The notes beneath the pieces were generated by a model, which had not been told where the DNA came from, did no database searches, and was given only the letters and a program-made list of their open reading frames with translations. From Pseudoalteromonas sp. Scap06 (GTDB lineage: Bacteria; Pseudomonadota; Gammaproteobacteria; Enterobacterales; Alteromonadaceae), in NCBI RefSeq assembly GCF_013394165.1, contig NZ_CP041330.1, positions 1,054,001 to 1,118,000 on the forward strand: a stretch of DNA of 64,000 nucleotides, written 5' to 3'. A program made the translations under genes and the position numbers. Positions within the stretch are counted from its first letter, which is position 1. Every line of letters starts with the position of its first letter. Shown piece by piece: positions 1 through 6,940 of the stretch.

Positions 1-165
1 CTCTACAAATTCTATTCCTTGAAGGTGGGGATAGGCAGTTGCAAAGTTTGTAAATTCTTGTTCATGTAATAAGTAGCTAAGACTTTTCTTTACCATTTTT
101 TTTATTTTAAATGAGTTAGTTAACTGTGGTAAATTGGTTGCTATTACTTTATCTACACTGATCAT
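1..165 (-). CDS. Partial lysophospholipid acyltransferase / hemolysin-like protein (N-terminus only)
   Basis: The first 55 codons of a minus-strand gene read from the window edge. The ATG at 165 is preceded by GAGGTG at good Shine-Dalgarno distance. The residues around 42-55 (AYPHLQGIEFVE) resemble the N-terminus of the large putative hemolysin / OlsB-PlsC-like acyltransferases, where a similar segment precedes the NHP acyltransferase motif. That motif lies outside the window, so the catalytic part cannot be checked. The gene is divergent from ghrA. The assignment rests on a short recognisable stretch; an unrelated protein with a similar N-terminus is possible. Confidence 0.5.
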   Translation of the reverse strand, partial: MISVDKVIATNLPQLTNSFKIKKMVKKSLSYLLHEQEFTNFATAYPHLQGIEFVE

Positions 166-326
166 ACGCACCTCTTTTTTTATACTAGGCTAAGGCCAAT
201 ATGTTTAGCTTAGAGTGCGGATATGACAATACGCGGTCAGTTGTGTGACTTTTTAAAACCGTTTACCTACTATTGAATTGAACCGTACCAGTACTACTAT
301 TTAGGGTTACTTTTTAAGGAATCATC

Positions 327-1247
327 ATGTCAGTTTTAGTCGCGATTACCGGTCGAGATAACACAAAATTAATTGCAAAAATGCAATCACAATTACCCAA
401 CATTCAAATTGAGCAGCTTGATGACTGCAAAGATTTTGCAGGTGTGGAATTTGTACTGGCTTGGAATGCGCCCGCGTCTTTATGGCCAAAGTTATTAAAT
501 TTGAAAGCGGTGTCATCGTTTGGTGCTGGGGTTGATAGTATCGATTTAAGTTTACTACCTGCACATGTTGAAGTGGTGCGGATTGTCGATAAACAGTTAG
601 CCAACGACATGGCTGAATATGTACTTACTCATGTATTAGCGCAAAAATTGCGATTAAAAGAATATTTCTTAAAACAACAGCAAAGTGAATGGAAGCCCAA
701 AAGAGCGTATAGGCACGATCGAGTCAGTATTTTAGGGTTTGGCGAATTAGGCCAAGCATGCGCCCAAAGGTTGGCTAATAATGGCTTTAAAGTTAATGCT
801 TGGAGCCGAAGCCCTAAAACATCAACGATAGCAGCACTCTACCATGGTGATCAGGGACTAAATGATATGTTAGTGAATACAGATTATTTAATCTGTCTAT
901 TGCCACTTACTAGCAATACCAAAGGTATTATTAATCAACAGTTGCTTAAGCAACTTCCTGAGCACGCCGTGTTAATTAATGTGGCCCGAGGTGAGCATGT
1001 CGTTGAAGCTGATTTGCTCGATGCGCTCAATAACGCACGTTTACTAGCAGCAACGCTTGATGTATTTGCCAGTGAGCCACAACCAAGCAAACACCCTTAT
1101 TGGCAACACCCAAATATTACTTTAACGCCGCACTGTGCTGCGTTGTCAGATCTAGATAGTGTTATTGAGCAAATAGCAGAAAACATTTTGCGTTTGAAAG
1201 CGAGACAACCATTAATAAATTGTATTAATAAGCAGCAAGGTTATTAA
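327..1247 (+). CDS. ghrA: Glyoxylate/hydroxypyruvate reductase A, D-2-hydroxyacid dehydrogenase family
   Basis: 306-aa cytosolic oxidoreductase of the D-isomer 2-hydroxyacid dehydrogenase family, expected to reduce glyoxylate or hydroxypyruvate with NAD(P)H. The Rossmann motif is visible near residue 137 (GFGELGQACA), followed by Arg in WSRSP, which would suit NADPH. The catalytic Arg lies in NVARGEHV, the Glu in VFASEPQP and the His in LTPHCAA. Length matches E. coli GhrA (about 312 aa). AAGGAA lies 5 bases before the ATG. It stands alone, divergent from the edge gene and followed by a degenerate repeat end. Substrate specificity within the family is inference. Confidence 0.85.
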   Translation: MSVLVAITGRDNTKLIAKMQSQLPNIQIEQLDDCKDFAGVEFVLAWNAPASLWPKLLNLKAVSSFGAGVDSIDLSLLPAHVEVVRIVDKQLANDMAEYVLTHVLAQKLRLKEYFLKQQQSEWKPKRAYRHDRVSILGFGELGQACAQRLANNGFKVNAWSRSPKTSTIAALYHGDQGLNDMLVNTDYLICLLPLTSNTKGIINQQLLKQLPEHAVLINVARGEHVVEADLLDALNNARLLAATLDVFASEPQPSKHPYWQHPNITLTPHCAALSDLDSVIEQIAENILRLKARQPLINCINKQQGY

Positions 1248-1257
1248 TTTAGAGTTA

Positions 1258-1284
1258 TTGGCCTTCAAGGATTAAAATTTGTTT
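1258..1284 (+). repeat. Degenerate relic of the MITE-like repeat end
   Basis: Starting 10 bases after the ghrA stop, this stretch matches the inner part of the end of the full element at 2111-2374. Both contain GGATTAAAATTTGTT after a TTG(G/A)CCTT-like segment. The outer GGGTCTG part is degenerate here. It is most simply an old, eroded copy. No coding potential. Confidence 0.5.
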
Positions 1285-1371
1285 AATTTTTAACAGAAAC
1301 AGCTTGTTAACATTTGTAATTTTTACTATTGTTAAAAGCTGTTCTAACAAAAATAATAAATAGGATGAATT

Positions 1372-1485
1372 ATGAAACCCAATCAAGGGGGCGCAAAAAT
1401 TAGCATTGTGGTTGTATCTATCATTATTTTAGGAATATCTGCGTGGTTTAATCAAGCTAATGCAGCAGCGTTGATGCTTAACTAA
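1372..1485 (+). CDS. Small hypothetical membrane peptide (37 aa)
   Basis: ATG at 1372 with AGGA 5 bases upstream opens a 37-codon frame ending TAA at 1483-1485. After a short polar, Lys-containing N-terminus there is one hydrophobic segment (residues about 10-25, rich in I/V/L) and then WFNQANA followed by a short hydrophobic tail. This could be a single-pass small membrane protein, or a signal peptide with an Ala-X-Ala-like end. I do not recognise a family. Support is the clean ribosome site and the hydrophobic pattern; chance remains possible at this length. Confidence 0.4.
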   Translation: MKPNQGGAKISIVVVSIIILGISAWFNQANAAALMLN

Positions 1486-1495
1486 CCCTTATTAG

Positions 1496-1524
1496 CACAG
1501 CAAGATTTAACTGCGCTTGCTGTG
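1496..1524. terminator. Hairpin between convergent small ORF and smrA
   Basis: CACAGCAAG and CTTGCTGTG form a perfect 9-bp stem around an 11-base loop at the convergent gene ends. It overlaps the last codons of smrA. A weak T-rich stretch follows on the + strand (AATTTCTCTGTTTT). It could stop transcription from the small upstream ORF; efficiency is doubtful because the U tract is interrupted. Confidence 0.4.
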
Positions 1525-2088
1525 AATTTCTCTGTTTTGATGCTTTTTATCATCACTCTTCTTTAGTAAGACATATGTTGCCCCACTTCCTCCATGCTGC
1601 CTGAGTGCAGTATGAAATGCTAAAACACAAGGAATTGTTTGCAGCCACTGATTTACGTAACTTTTTAAAATCCCCGGTTTGGCTTTATTTTTAATACCTA
1701 TTCCATGACGAACAAGAACCATTCTTATATTGCGCTGGTGGCAATCTTTAATAAAGGCAAGCAACGAAGCATGGGCATTTTTCAAAAGTTGCCCGTGTAA
1801 ATCTAATGTCGCATCGAGCTGATATTTAGCTAATCTTACGTTTTTAAAAACCGGGCTTTGCACGCCATCCCGTTTAAAACTTAATATGGCGAGTGGGTCG
1901 AGCAATTCTAGTGGTTCATCTAACGAATTAAATTGTTCACTGCTTAAATTTAATTGTGCCGCTTTGTTTTTTTCTTGCTGAGCGATAACTGTTTTATGGT
2001 TTTTAGGTGGCAATGTCACTGTATCGTGACTGATAGGGGTAACATCTTCCATGGAGGATAAGAATAAATCGAAATCTGACAACGGCAT
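1507..2088 (-). CDS. smrA: Smr-domain protein SmrA (putative DNA/RNA endonuclease)
   Basis: 193-aa protein with a C-terminal Smr (MutS-related) domain. The diagnostic pieces are visible in order: LDLHGQLLKNAHASL (about residues 92-107), the VRHGIG loop and GGSGATYVLL near the C-terminus. The N-terminal 80 residues are polar and include the DPLAILSFKRDGVQ segment seen in YdaL/SmrA-type proteins. Length is close to E. coli YdaL (about 187 aa). Smr domains cleave or nick nucleic acids; the exact substrate here is unknown. Single gene, followed on its 5' side by the MITE-like element. Confidence 0.8.
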   Translation of the reverse strand: MPLSDFDLFLSSMEDVTPISHDTVTLPPKNHKTVIAQQEKNKAAQLNLSSEQFNSLDEPLELLDPLAILSFKRDGVQSPVFKNVRLAKYQLDATLDLHGQLLKNAHASLLAFIKDCHQRNIRMVLVRHGIGIKNKAKPGILKSYVNQWLQTIPCVLAFHTALRQHGGSGATYVLLKKSDDKKHQNREIHSKRS

Positions 2089-2110
2089 GGGCTTATCTCA
2101 AAATAGGCAA

Positions 2111-2374
2111 GGGTCTGTTGACCTTTGCGGATTAAAATTTGTTCAAACTAGGGGTGGTTTAATCGCGGCGCGAGGTTTGTAACCTAGTGGGCTAAGTAAA
2201 AACCGAGCAACAAAGAGTAAATCGCCCTTAGGTAGAACCCAAAGGGCAGCGCCTGTTTGGCATTGATGCTGCGTTATCACCTATTTATGGGGAATAACCA
2301 CACCACATAGGCTCTGCCTTGCCTAAATACCAAACAGACTGCTGAAAATTTAACCTTGAAAGGTCAACAGACCC
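2111..2374. mobile_element. MITE-like element with 16-bp perfect terminal inverted repeats
   Basis: A 264-bp non-coding segment bounded by GGGTCTGTTGACCTTT (2111-2126) and its exact reverse complement (2359-2374). Inside, an arm at 2251-2260 (CTGTTTGGCA) and one at 2330-2340 (taccaaacag) also pair around a GTTATC...GGGGAATAAC segment, so the transcript could fold extensively. No ORF of meaningful length. Partial copies of the end occur at 1258, 20527 and 59934. From memory such elements are abundant in Pseudoalteromonas and relatives. I see no clear target-site duplication (flanks ggcaa and aatac). The transposase that moves it is not in the window. Confidence 0.8.
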
Positions 2375-2433
2375 AATACGAGATAAATTTTAACTTAGTT
2401 CAAACTAAGACCCAAGATTTTTAAAGCTGTAGA

Positions 2434-2460
2434 ATAAAAAAAGCCCAGAAAAACTGGGCT
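2434..2460 (-). terminator. Rho-independent terminator of the 81-aa membrane protein gene
   Basis: AGCCCAG / CTGGGCT, a 7-bp stem with an A5 loop. On the minus strand it is followed by a T7 run (plus-strand A run at 2436-2442). It lies 25 bases after the stop codon of the gene at 2485-2730. Confidence 0.8.
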
Positions 2461-2484
2461 ATAAAATATTCTAAGGGGAAGTAA

Positions 2485-2730
2485 TTAGTGCTGAGATACA
2501 GTAAATTGTCCAAAAGTATAAACTTTAAACAAATAAAATGTGTTGATCAAAACTAAACTCATATTTGAAATAATACTCGACGACATAAGATCTAAGCTAA
2601 ATGATAAGAATAACAAACCACAAGCACTAATCGCTGCAACGCGAAGCAGTGTCAGTTGGTTAATAAAGAATGCACCTAAACCTAGTGCAAGTAGTAATGT
2701 ATTTAAAAGCCAATCTAGCTCGTTTAGCAT
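2485..2730 (-). CDS. Small hypothetical inner-membrane protein (81 aa)
   Basis: 81 residues, almost entirely hydrophobic. Three likely membrane segments lie at about 8-24, 28-47 and 53-72, and the protein ends with the polar FTVSQH. The layout resembles the small CBU_0592-type membrane proteins of similar size, but no diagnostic residues settle this. It has its own strong terminator just downstream, which supports real expression. The overlapping frame on the other strand is a shadow. Function unknown. Confidence 0.6.
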   Translation of the reverse strand: MLNELDWLLNTLLLALGLGAFFINQLTLLRVAAISACGLLFLSFSLDLMSSSIISNMSLVLINTFYLFKVYTFGQFTVSQH

Positions 2731-2836
2731 GGTCGTTTCAATAGTTCAGTTGTTGAAAAAAGGAGCGCCATTATGTTGATCTTTTGCACAGCTTTCAACC
2801 AAGTAATTTTAAATTTTCAGATTAGTTTTTTTAATG

Positions 2837-3256
2837 TTAAAAGTAAGTAAGCAATACTGAAAATATTCCTTTCTCAGCAATAATTCGATATTTTTGGCAG
2901 CTCTGCGGTTGCTGTAAATCAATACATAGGTAAAGGGTTCTATGCTCCTTATCCAGTCGCGGGTGTAGGGTTGAGTCCAGTAGTTTTGGTTCGCTTGAAA
3001 ACAACCCTGGCCAATACACACTTTGGCTTACCATAGATGATTTTTTATAAGTAAGTAAACTCGGCTTTGGTATTAAAACAAGTATAAATAATAATATCGC
3101 GAAAATAAAAAGCAGGGTCAACTTGATGCCACACTTTGCGCTACTTGAGTGTAGTTTTAATTGTGAGCCAGTGTTTGCAAGCTTATTACTGGATCTTTGT
3201 TTAACAGTAGCGGCTTTATTTTTTTTGCGGCGACTTTTTTTTGTGGTTTTCGACAT
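2837..3256 (-). CDS. Hypothetical single-pass membrane protein (139 aa)
   Basis: The N-terminal 40 residues are strongly basic (Lys/Arg-rich, MSKTTKKSRRKKNK). One transmembrane segment follows at about 46-64 (LTLLFIFAILLFILVLIP), then an approximately 75-residue tail with a Cys pair (LCIDLQQPQSC). By the positive-inside rule the tail would be periplasmic, so the two cysteines could form a disulfide. I do not recognise the family. It is divergent from the response regulator gene at 3365. A smaller frame inside it (2809-3021) lacks support. Confidence 0.6.
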   Translation of the reverse strand: MSKTTKKSRRKKNKAATVKQRSSNKLANTGSQLKLHSSSAKCGIKLTLLFIFAILLFILVLIPKPSLLTYKKSSMVSQSVYWPGLFSSEPKLLDSTLHPRLDKEHRTLYLCIDLQQPQSCQKYRIIAEKGIFSVLLTYF

Positions 3257-3364
3257 AAAGCAAATCTGGCCTTTTTAGCTTAGCCCTCTATAATAAAGTA
3301 AATATTTGTATTTTAAGCAAATCACCAACTTCGCAGACATGGCTTTAGCCTATAAGGATTGTAT

Positions 3365-3748
3365 ATGAATACGCAGCTATCTATTTTAATAGTTGACGAT
3401 GTTAGCACTGTGCGTAGCTTTCTAAGTCAAACATTAATGCATTTAGGGATAGAGAATGTAAAAGAAGCGTCAACGGCCGCGCAGTGTATTAGCGAGTGTC
3501 GCGCAGCCAATTTTAATATTATATTTTTAGACATAGAACTACCTGATGGCGATGGTAAAGAACTTATTGCGCAAATTAATGAGTTATCACCAGAGACAAA
3601 CGTGGTGATGGTGTCGGCTCATTCAGGCGTTGAAAATGTGAAGGATGCGATAGAAAGAGGGGCAAAAGGGTTTGTGGTTAAACCATTTTCACCAAAGAAA
3701 ATTGCGGCGATGTTGAAAAAGTTTTATCCAGAGCTTGATAACGTTTAA
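3365..3748 (+). CDS. Single-domain response regulator (CheY-like receiver)
   Basis: 127-aa stand-alone REC domain. The acidic pair is in ILIVDDVST, the phosphoacceptor Asp in IFLDIELPDGDG, the switch Ser in VMVSAHSG and the conserved Lys in FVVKPFSP. No output domain follows, so it should act by protein contact, like CheY, or as a phosphorelay intermediate. I chose ATG 3365 because AGGA (3355-3358) lies 6 bases ahead; an in-frame TTG at 3359 would overlap that site. No cognate kinase is adjacent. The partner is unknown. Confidence 0.85.
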   Translation: MNTQLSILIVDDVSTVRSFLSQTLMHLGIENVKEASTAAQCISECRAANFNIIFLDIELPDGDGKELIAQINELSPETNVVMVSAHSGVENVKDAIERGAKGFVVKPFSPKKIAAMLKKFYPELDNV

Positions 3749-3770
3749 GAGGCGTATTTATTTTGGGCAA

Positions 3771-3798
3771 AAAAAAACCGGCAAAAGCCGGTTTTTTT
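3771..3798. terminator. Bidirectional terminator between response regulator and rpsT
   Basis: ACCGGC / GCCGGT stem with an AAAA loop. A-run on the left and T7 on the right give a U tract in both directions, as expected between convergent genes. Confidence 0.9.
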
Positions 3799-3815
3799 AA
3801 TCTTGCAAAAACAAA

Positions 3816-4076
3816 TTATAGCGCTTTAATTTTAGCAGCTAAACGGCTCTTATGACGAGCAGCTTTGTTTTTGTGGATTAGACCCTTAGTTGCGTAACGG
3901 TCTAGGATAGGTGTAGCAACAGAAAAAGCTTGCTGTGCAGCTTCTTTATCGCCAGCTTCAATAGCTACGATTACTTTTTTGAAGTAAGTACGCATCATTG
4001 AACGACGGCTTGCGTTGTGCTGACGGTTTTTTTCGCTTGTGATAGCGCGTTTTTTTGCAGACTTGATGTTAGCCAA
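3816..4076 (-). CDS. rpsT: 30S ribosomal protein S20
   Basis: 86-aa, Lys/Arg/Ala-rich ribosomal protein that binds 16S rRNA. It begins [10 protein letters not shown] and ends AAKIKAL, as in the bacterial S20 family. The start codon is TTG (4076-4074), preceded by AGGAG at 6 bases. E. coli rpsT also starts with UUG, and there this weak start is part of S20 translational autocontrol. Conservation of the rare codon suggests the same control here (inference). Divergent from murJ, the usual gammaproteobacterial order. Confidence 0.97.
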   Translation of the reverse strand: MANIKSAKKRAITSEKNRQHNASRRSMMRTYFKKVIVAIEAGDKEAAQQAFSVATPILDRYATKGLIHKNKAARHKSRLAAKIKAL

Positions 4077-4329
4077 GGTTTGCTCCTAACAATCTTAAAT
4101 AAAGCTTAAATTAAAGGCCGTGGAATATGCCTGTTTTTATCATGAATGTCAATTTAATTTTAACAATTCAAGAAAAACTGCTCCTTATAACGAACATCAA
4201 TTTGCCGCTTTAGCAGTTAATAGCGCTATTGTAACAAAGCAAGGGGTTCCAGCCTAGTGCTTTAAAGCGATTTATAAAAAAGACTATGGCATAATTAACT
4301 TAATTGCTGGTTTTTAATATGGATTTATA

Positions 4330-5910
4330 GTGTCAAAAGGTTTGTTTCGTTCTGGGATGATTGTAAGTGCAATGACAATGATCTCGCGTATTTTAGGGCT
4401 AGTACGAGATGCCGTCGTGGCTAATCTGTTGGGCGCAGGCGCTGCGGCCGATGTATTTTTATTTGCTAACCGTATTCCTAATTTTTTACGCCGTTTATTT
4501 GCCGAAGGGGCTTTTGCGCAAGCATTTGTACCGGTATTAAGTGAAATTAAACAGCAGCAAGGCGATGAGAAGGTCAGAATATTTGTTGCCCAAGCCGCCG
4601 GCACGTTAGGCACTATTTTACTGATAGTGACACTTTTTGGTGTAATAGCATCACCTGTTATTGCTGCATTATTTGGTACTGGTTGGTTTATTGATTGGTG
4701 GCAAGGGGGGCCTGACGCAGAAAAGTTTGAGCTTGCCAGTTCGCTATTAAAACTTACTTTTCCTTATTTGTTTTTTGTAAGCCTTGTGGCGCTCAGTGGC
4801 GCGGTGATGAACGTTTATAATCGTTTTGCCGTTGCGGCTTTTACCCCGGTGTTACTCAATGTATCCATCATTAGTTGTGCCATTTTATTACACGACCAAT
4901 TTTCTGTAGGCGCTTATGCATTAGCCGTTGGCGTGTTTTTAGGAGGCGTGGTACAGCTATTATTTCAACTGCCGTTTTTGTATAAAGCAAAAATGCTAGC
5001 GCGCCCGCGCTGGGGTTGGCAAGATGAAAATGTGAAAAAAGTACGCAAGTTAATGCTTCCAGCCTTATTTGGTGTATCAATTAGTCAAATTAATTTGCTG
5101 CTCGATACAGTAATAGCCTCGTTATTGATGACGGGCTCTATCGCTTGGCTATATTACTCAGATAGACTGATTGAATTTCCACTTGGTTTATTTGGCATCG
5201 GTATTGCGACGGTTATTTTACCTGCGTTGTCAAAATTACACAGCAGTAAAAAAAGTAGCGACTTTCAACATACCCTAGATTGGGGAGTGAGGTTTGTGAT
5301 TTTTTTAGGGCTTCCAGCAATGATAGGATTGATGATTATAAGCCCGCTTATTATTACCGTGCTGTTTGATCATGGCGCTTTTAAAGAAGCGGGTATTGAT
5401 CATGTTAAGGCGGTGAGCTTAGGGGTGGTTGCCTACTCAGTGGGATTAGTCAGCTTTATGTTAATTAAAGTGCTCGCGCCTGGGTTTTATTCTCGCCAAG
5501 ATACTAAAACACCGGTACGCATTGGTATTATTACTTTGGTACTAAATATGGTGTTTAATATTATGCTGGCCCCATTTATTGGCTATTTAGGTTTGGCACT
5601 GGCAACCTCAATGTCGGCAAGTTGTAATGCCTACTTACTGTATCGACAGCTTAAAAAAGAGAATGTTTATCAGTTTTCCAGCATGAGTGGCTACTTCACT
5701 TTGAAGTGTTTGTTGGCAAGTATAACAATGGGCGCATTGGTTTGGTTTACCAGTAGGCAATATGACTGGGTTAGTTGGCACTTTAGCGAACAAGTTATGT
5801 TATTGGTTGTGTTATTAATTATTGCGATTGTTAGTTACTTTTTTATGTTGTTTTTGATGGGTGTTAGACTAAATACGATAAAAAGTGTAGCAATTACTGA
5901 ATCAAATTAA
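4330..5910 (+). CDS. murJ: Lipid II flippase MurJ (MviN)
   Basis: 526-aa polytopic membrane protein of the MOP superfamily that translocates lipid II for peptidoglycan synthesis. The N-terminus contains the family signature SMTMISRILGLVRDAVVA-like stretch and RIPNFLRRLFAEGAFAQAFVPV, including the conserved Arg residues of the central cavity. About 14 hydrophobic segments are spread along the chain. Start is GTG at 4330 with GGAT upstream. Divergent from rpsT and 74 bases ahead of ribF. Essential in E. coli. Confidence 0.95.
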   Translation: MSKGLFRSGMIVSAMTMISRILGLVRDAVVANLLGAGAAADVFLFANRIPNFLRRLFAEGAFAQAFVPVLSEIKQQQGDEKVRIFVAQAAGTLGTILLIVTLFGVIASPVIAALFGTGWFIDWWQGGPDAEKFELASSLLKLTFPYLFFVSLVALSGAVMNVYNRFAVAAFTPVLLNVSIISCAILLHDQFSVGAYALAVGVFLGGVVQLLFQLPFLYKAKMLARPRWGWQDENVKKVRKLMLPALFGVSISQINLLLDTVIASLLMTGSIAWLYYSDRLIEFPLGLFGIGIATVILPALSKLHSSKKSSDFQHTLDWGVRFVIFLGLPAMIGLMIISPLIITVLFDHGAFKEAGIDHVKAVSLGVVAYSVGLVSFMLIKVLAPGFYSRQDTKTPVRIGIITLVLNMVFNIMLAPFIGYLGLALATSMSASCNAYLLYRQLKKENVYQFSSMSGYFTLKCLLASITMGALVWFTSRQYDWVSWHFSEQVMLLVVLLIIAIVSYFFMLFLMGVRLNTIKSVAITESN

Positions 5911-5984
5911 AAAAAAGATTATAATCGGACACTCTGCGGCCCGAGGTCGCATTTTATCGCTCGCTGAAAAAGGCATTAGGTGGC

Positions 5985-6911
5985 ATGGAGCTAATTAGAG
6001 GTATACACAATATACGCCCACAACACTTTGGTTGTGTGCTGACCATTGGTAATTTTGATGGTGTTCATTTGGGTCATGCTGCCGTATTAAAAGGGCTTTT
6101 AGCTGATGCAAAAGAAAATAATTTACCCAGCACCGTAATGTTATTTGAGCCTCAGCCACAGGAGTTTTTTGCAAAAAATAACGCTCCGGCTAGGCTGACT
6201 CGACTGCGTGATAAACTTCGTCTATTGAGTAACTTAGGAATTGAACGCGTTATTTGTATTAGCTTTAATCAGGCTTTTGCAAACATGCATGCTGAGCAGT
6301 TTGTTAGCGATATTTTAATTAAAAAGCTGGGCGTTAAAGCATTAACGGTTGGTGATGATTTTAGGTTTGGTAAACAGCGCCAAGGTAACTTTAGTCTATT
6401 GGCAACTATGGGCACCCAAGTGGGAATGAGTGTTAAAAGCACTGCCAGCTTTAGGCAATTAAATGCTAGAGTAAGCAGTACCTTGATACGAGAAGCACTT
6501 GCTGAAGGTGACCTAGTTAGTGCAAAAGTTATGCTTGGGCATAATTATGCAATATCTGGACGTGTTATTCATGGCTGGAAAAAAGGCCGCGAACTGGGTT
6601 TTAGAACGGCAAATATTGCGCTAAAACGTCAAGTTTGTCCGGTCAATGGTGTATTTGCGGTTCAAGTGATGATCGCAGGAAAGCAAGTTTTTGGGGTGGC
6701 TAACATTGGAAACAAACCCACGTTTAATGGAACTCGTGCCTTATTGGAAGTTCATCTTTTTGATTTTGCACAAGATATTTATGGACAATTTATGCATGTG
6801 GAGTTAATTGAAAAGCTCCGCAATGAGAAAAAATTCGAGACATTAACACAACTGACGGCACAAATAGCAACCGATGTTGCCGCCGCTAAGCAGTGTTTTG
6901 GTTTAAATTAG
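5985..6911 (+). CDS. ribF: Bifunctional riboflavin kinase / FAD synthetase
   Basis: 308 aa, cytosolic. Converts riboflavin to FMN and then FAD. The N-terminal nucleotidyltransferase half shows TIGNFDGVHLGH (about residues 20-31) and STLIREAL. The C-terminal kinase half shows GRELGFRTANI and NIGNKPTFNG. It sits between murJ and ileS, the order found widely in gammaproteobacteria, and is probably cotranscribed with ileS-lspA-fkpB-ispH. Length is normal for the family (E. coli 313 aa). Confidence 0.96.
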   Translation: MELIRGIHNIRPQHFGCVLTIGNFDGVHLGHAAVLKGLLADAKENNLPSTVMLFEPQPQEFFAKNNAPARLTRLRDKLRLLSNLGIERVICISFNQAFANMHAEQFVSDILIKKLGVKALTVGDDFRFGKQRQGNFSLLATMGTQVGMSVKSTASFRQLNARVSSTLIREALAEGDLVSAKVMLGHNYAISGRVIHGWKKGRELGFRTANIALKRQVCPVNGVFAVQVMIAGKQVFGVANIGNKPTFNGTRALLEVHLFDFAQDIYGQFMHVELIEKLRNEKKFETLTQLTAQIATDVAAAKQCFGLN

Positions 6912-6940
6912 GTAGCCGATAGAAACGGAAAGTAGGATTA

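Noticed and set aside
2809..3021. Minus-strand 70-codon frame inside the 139-aa hypothetical gene
   Set aside because: It overlaps a longer frame with a clear membrane protein pattern and has no ribosome site of its own.
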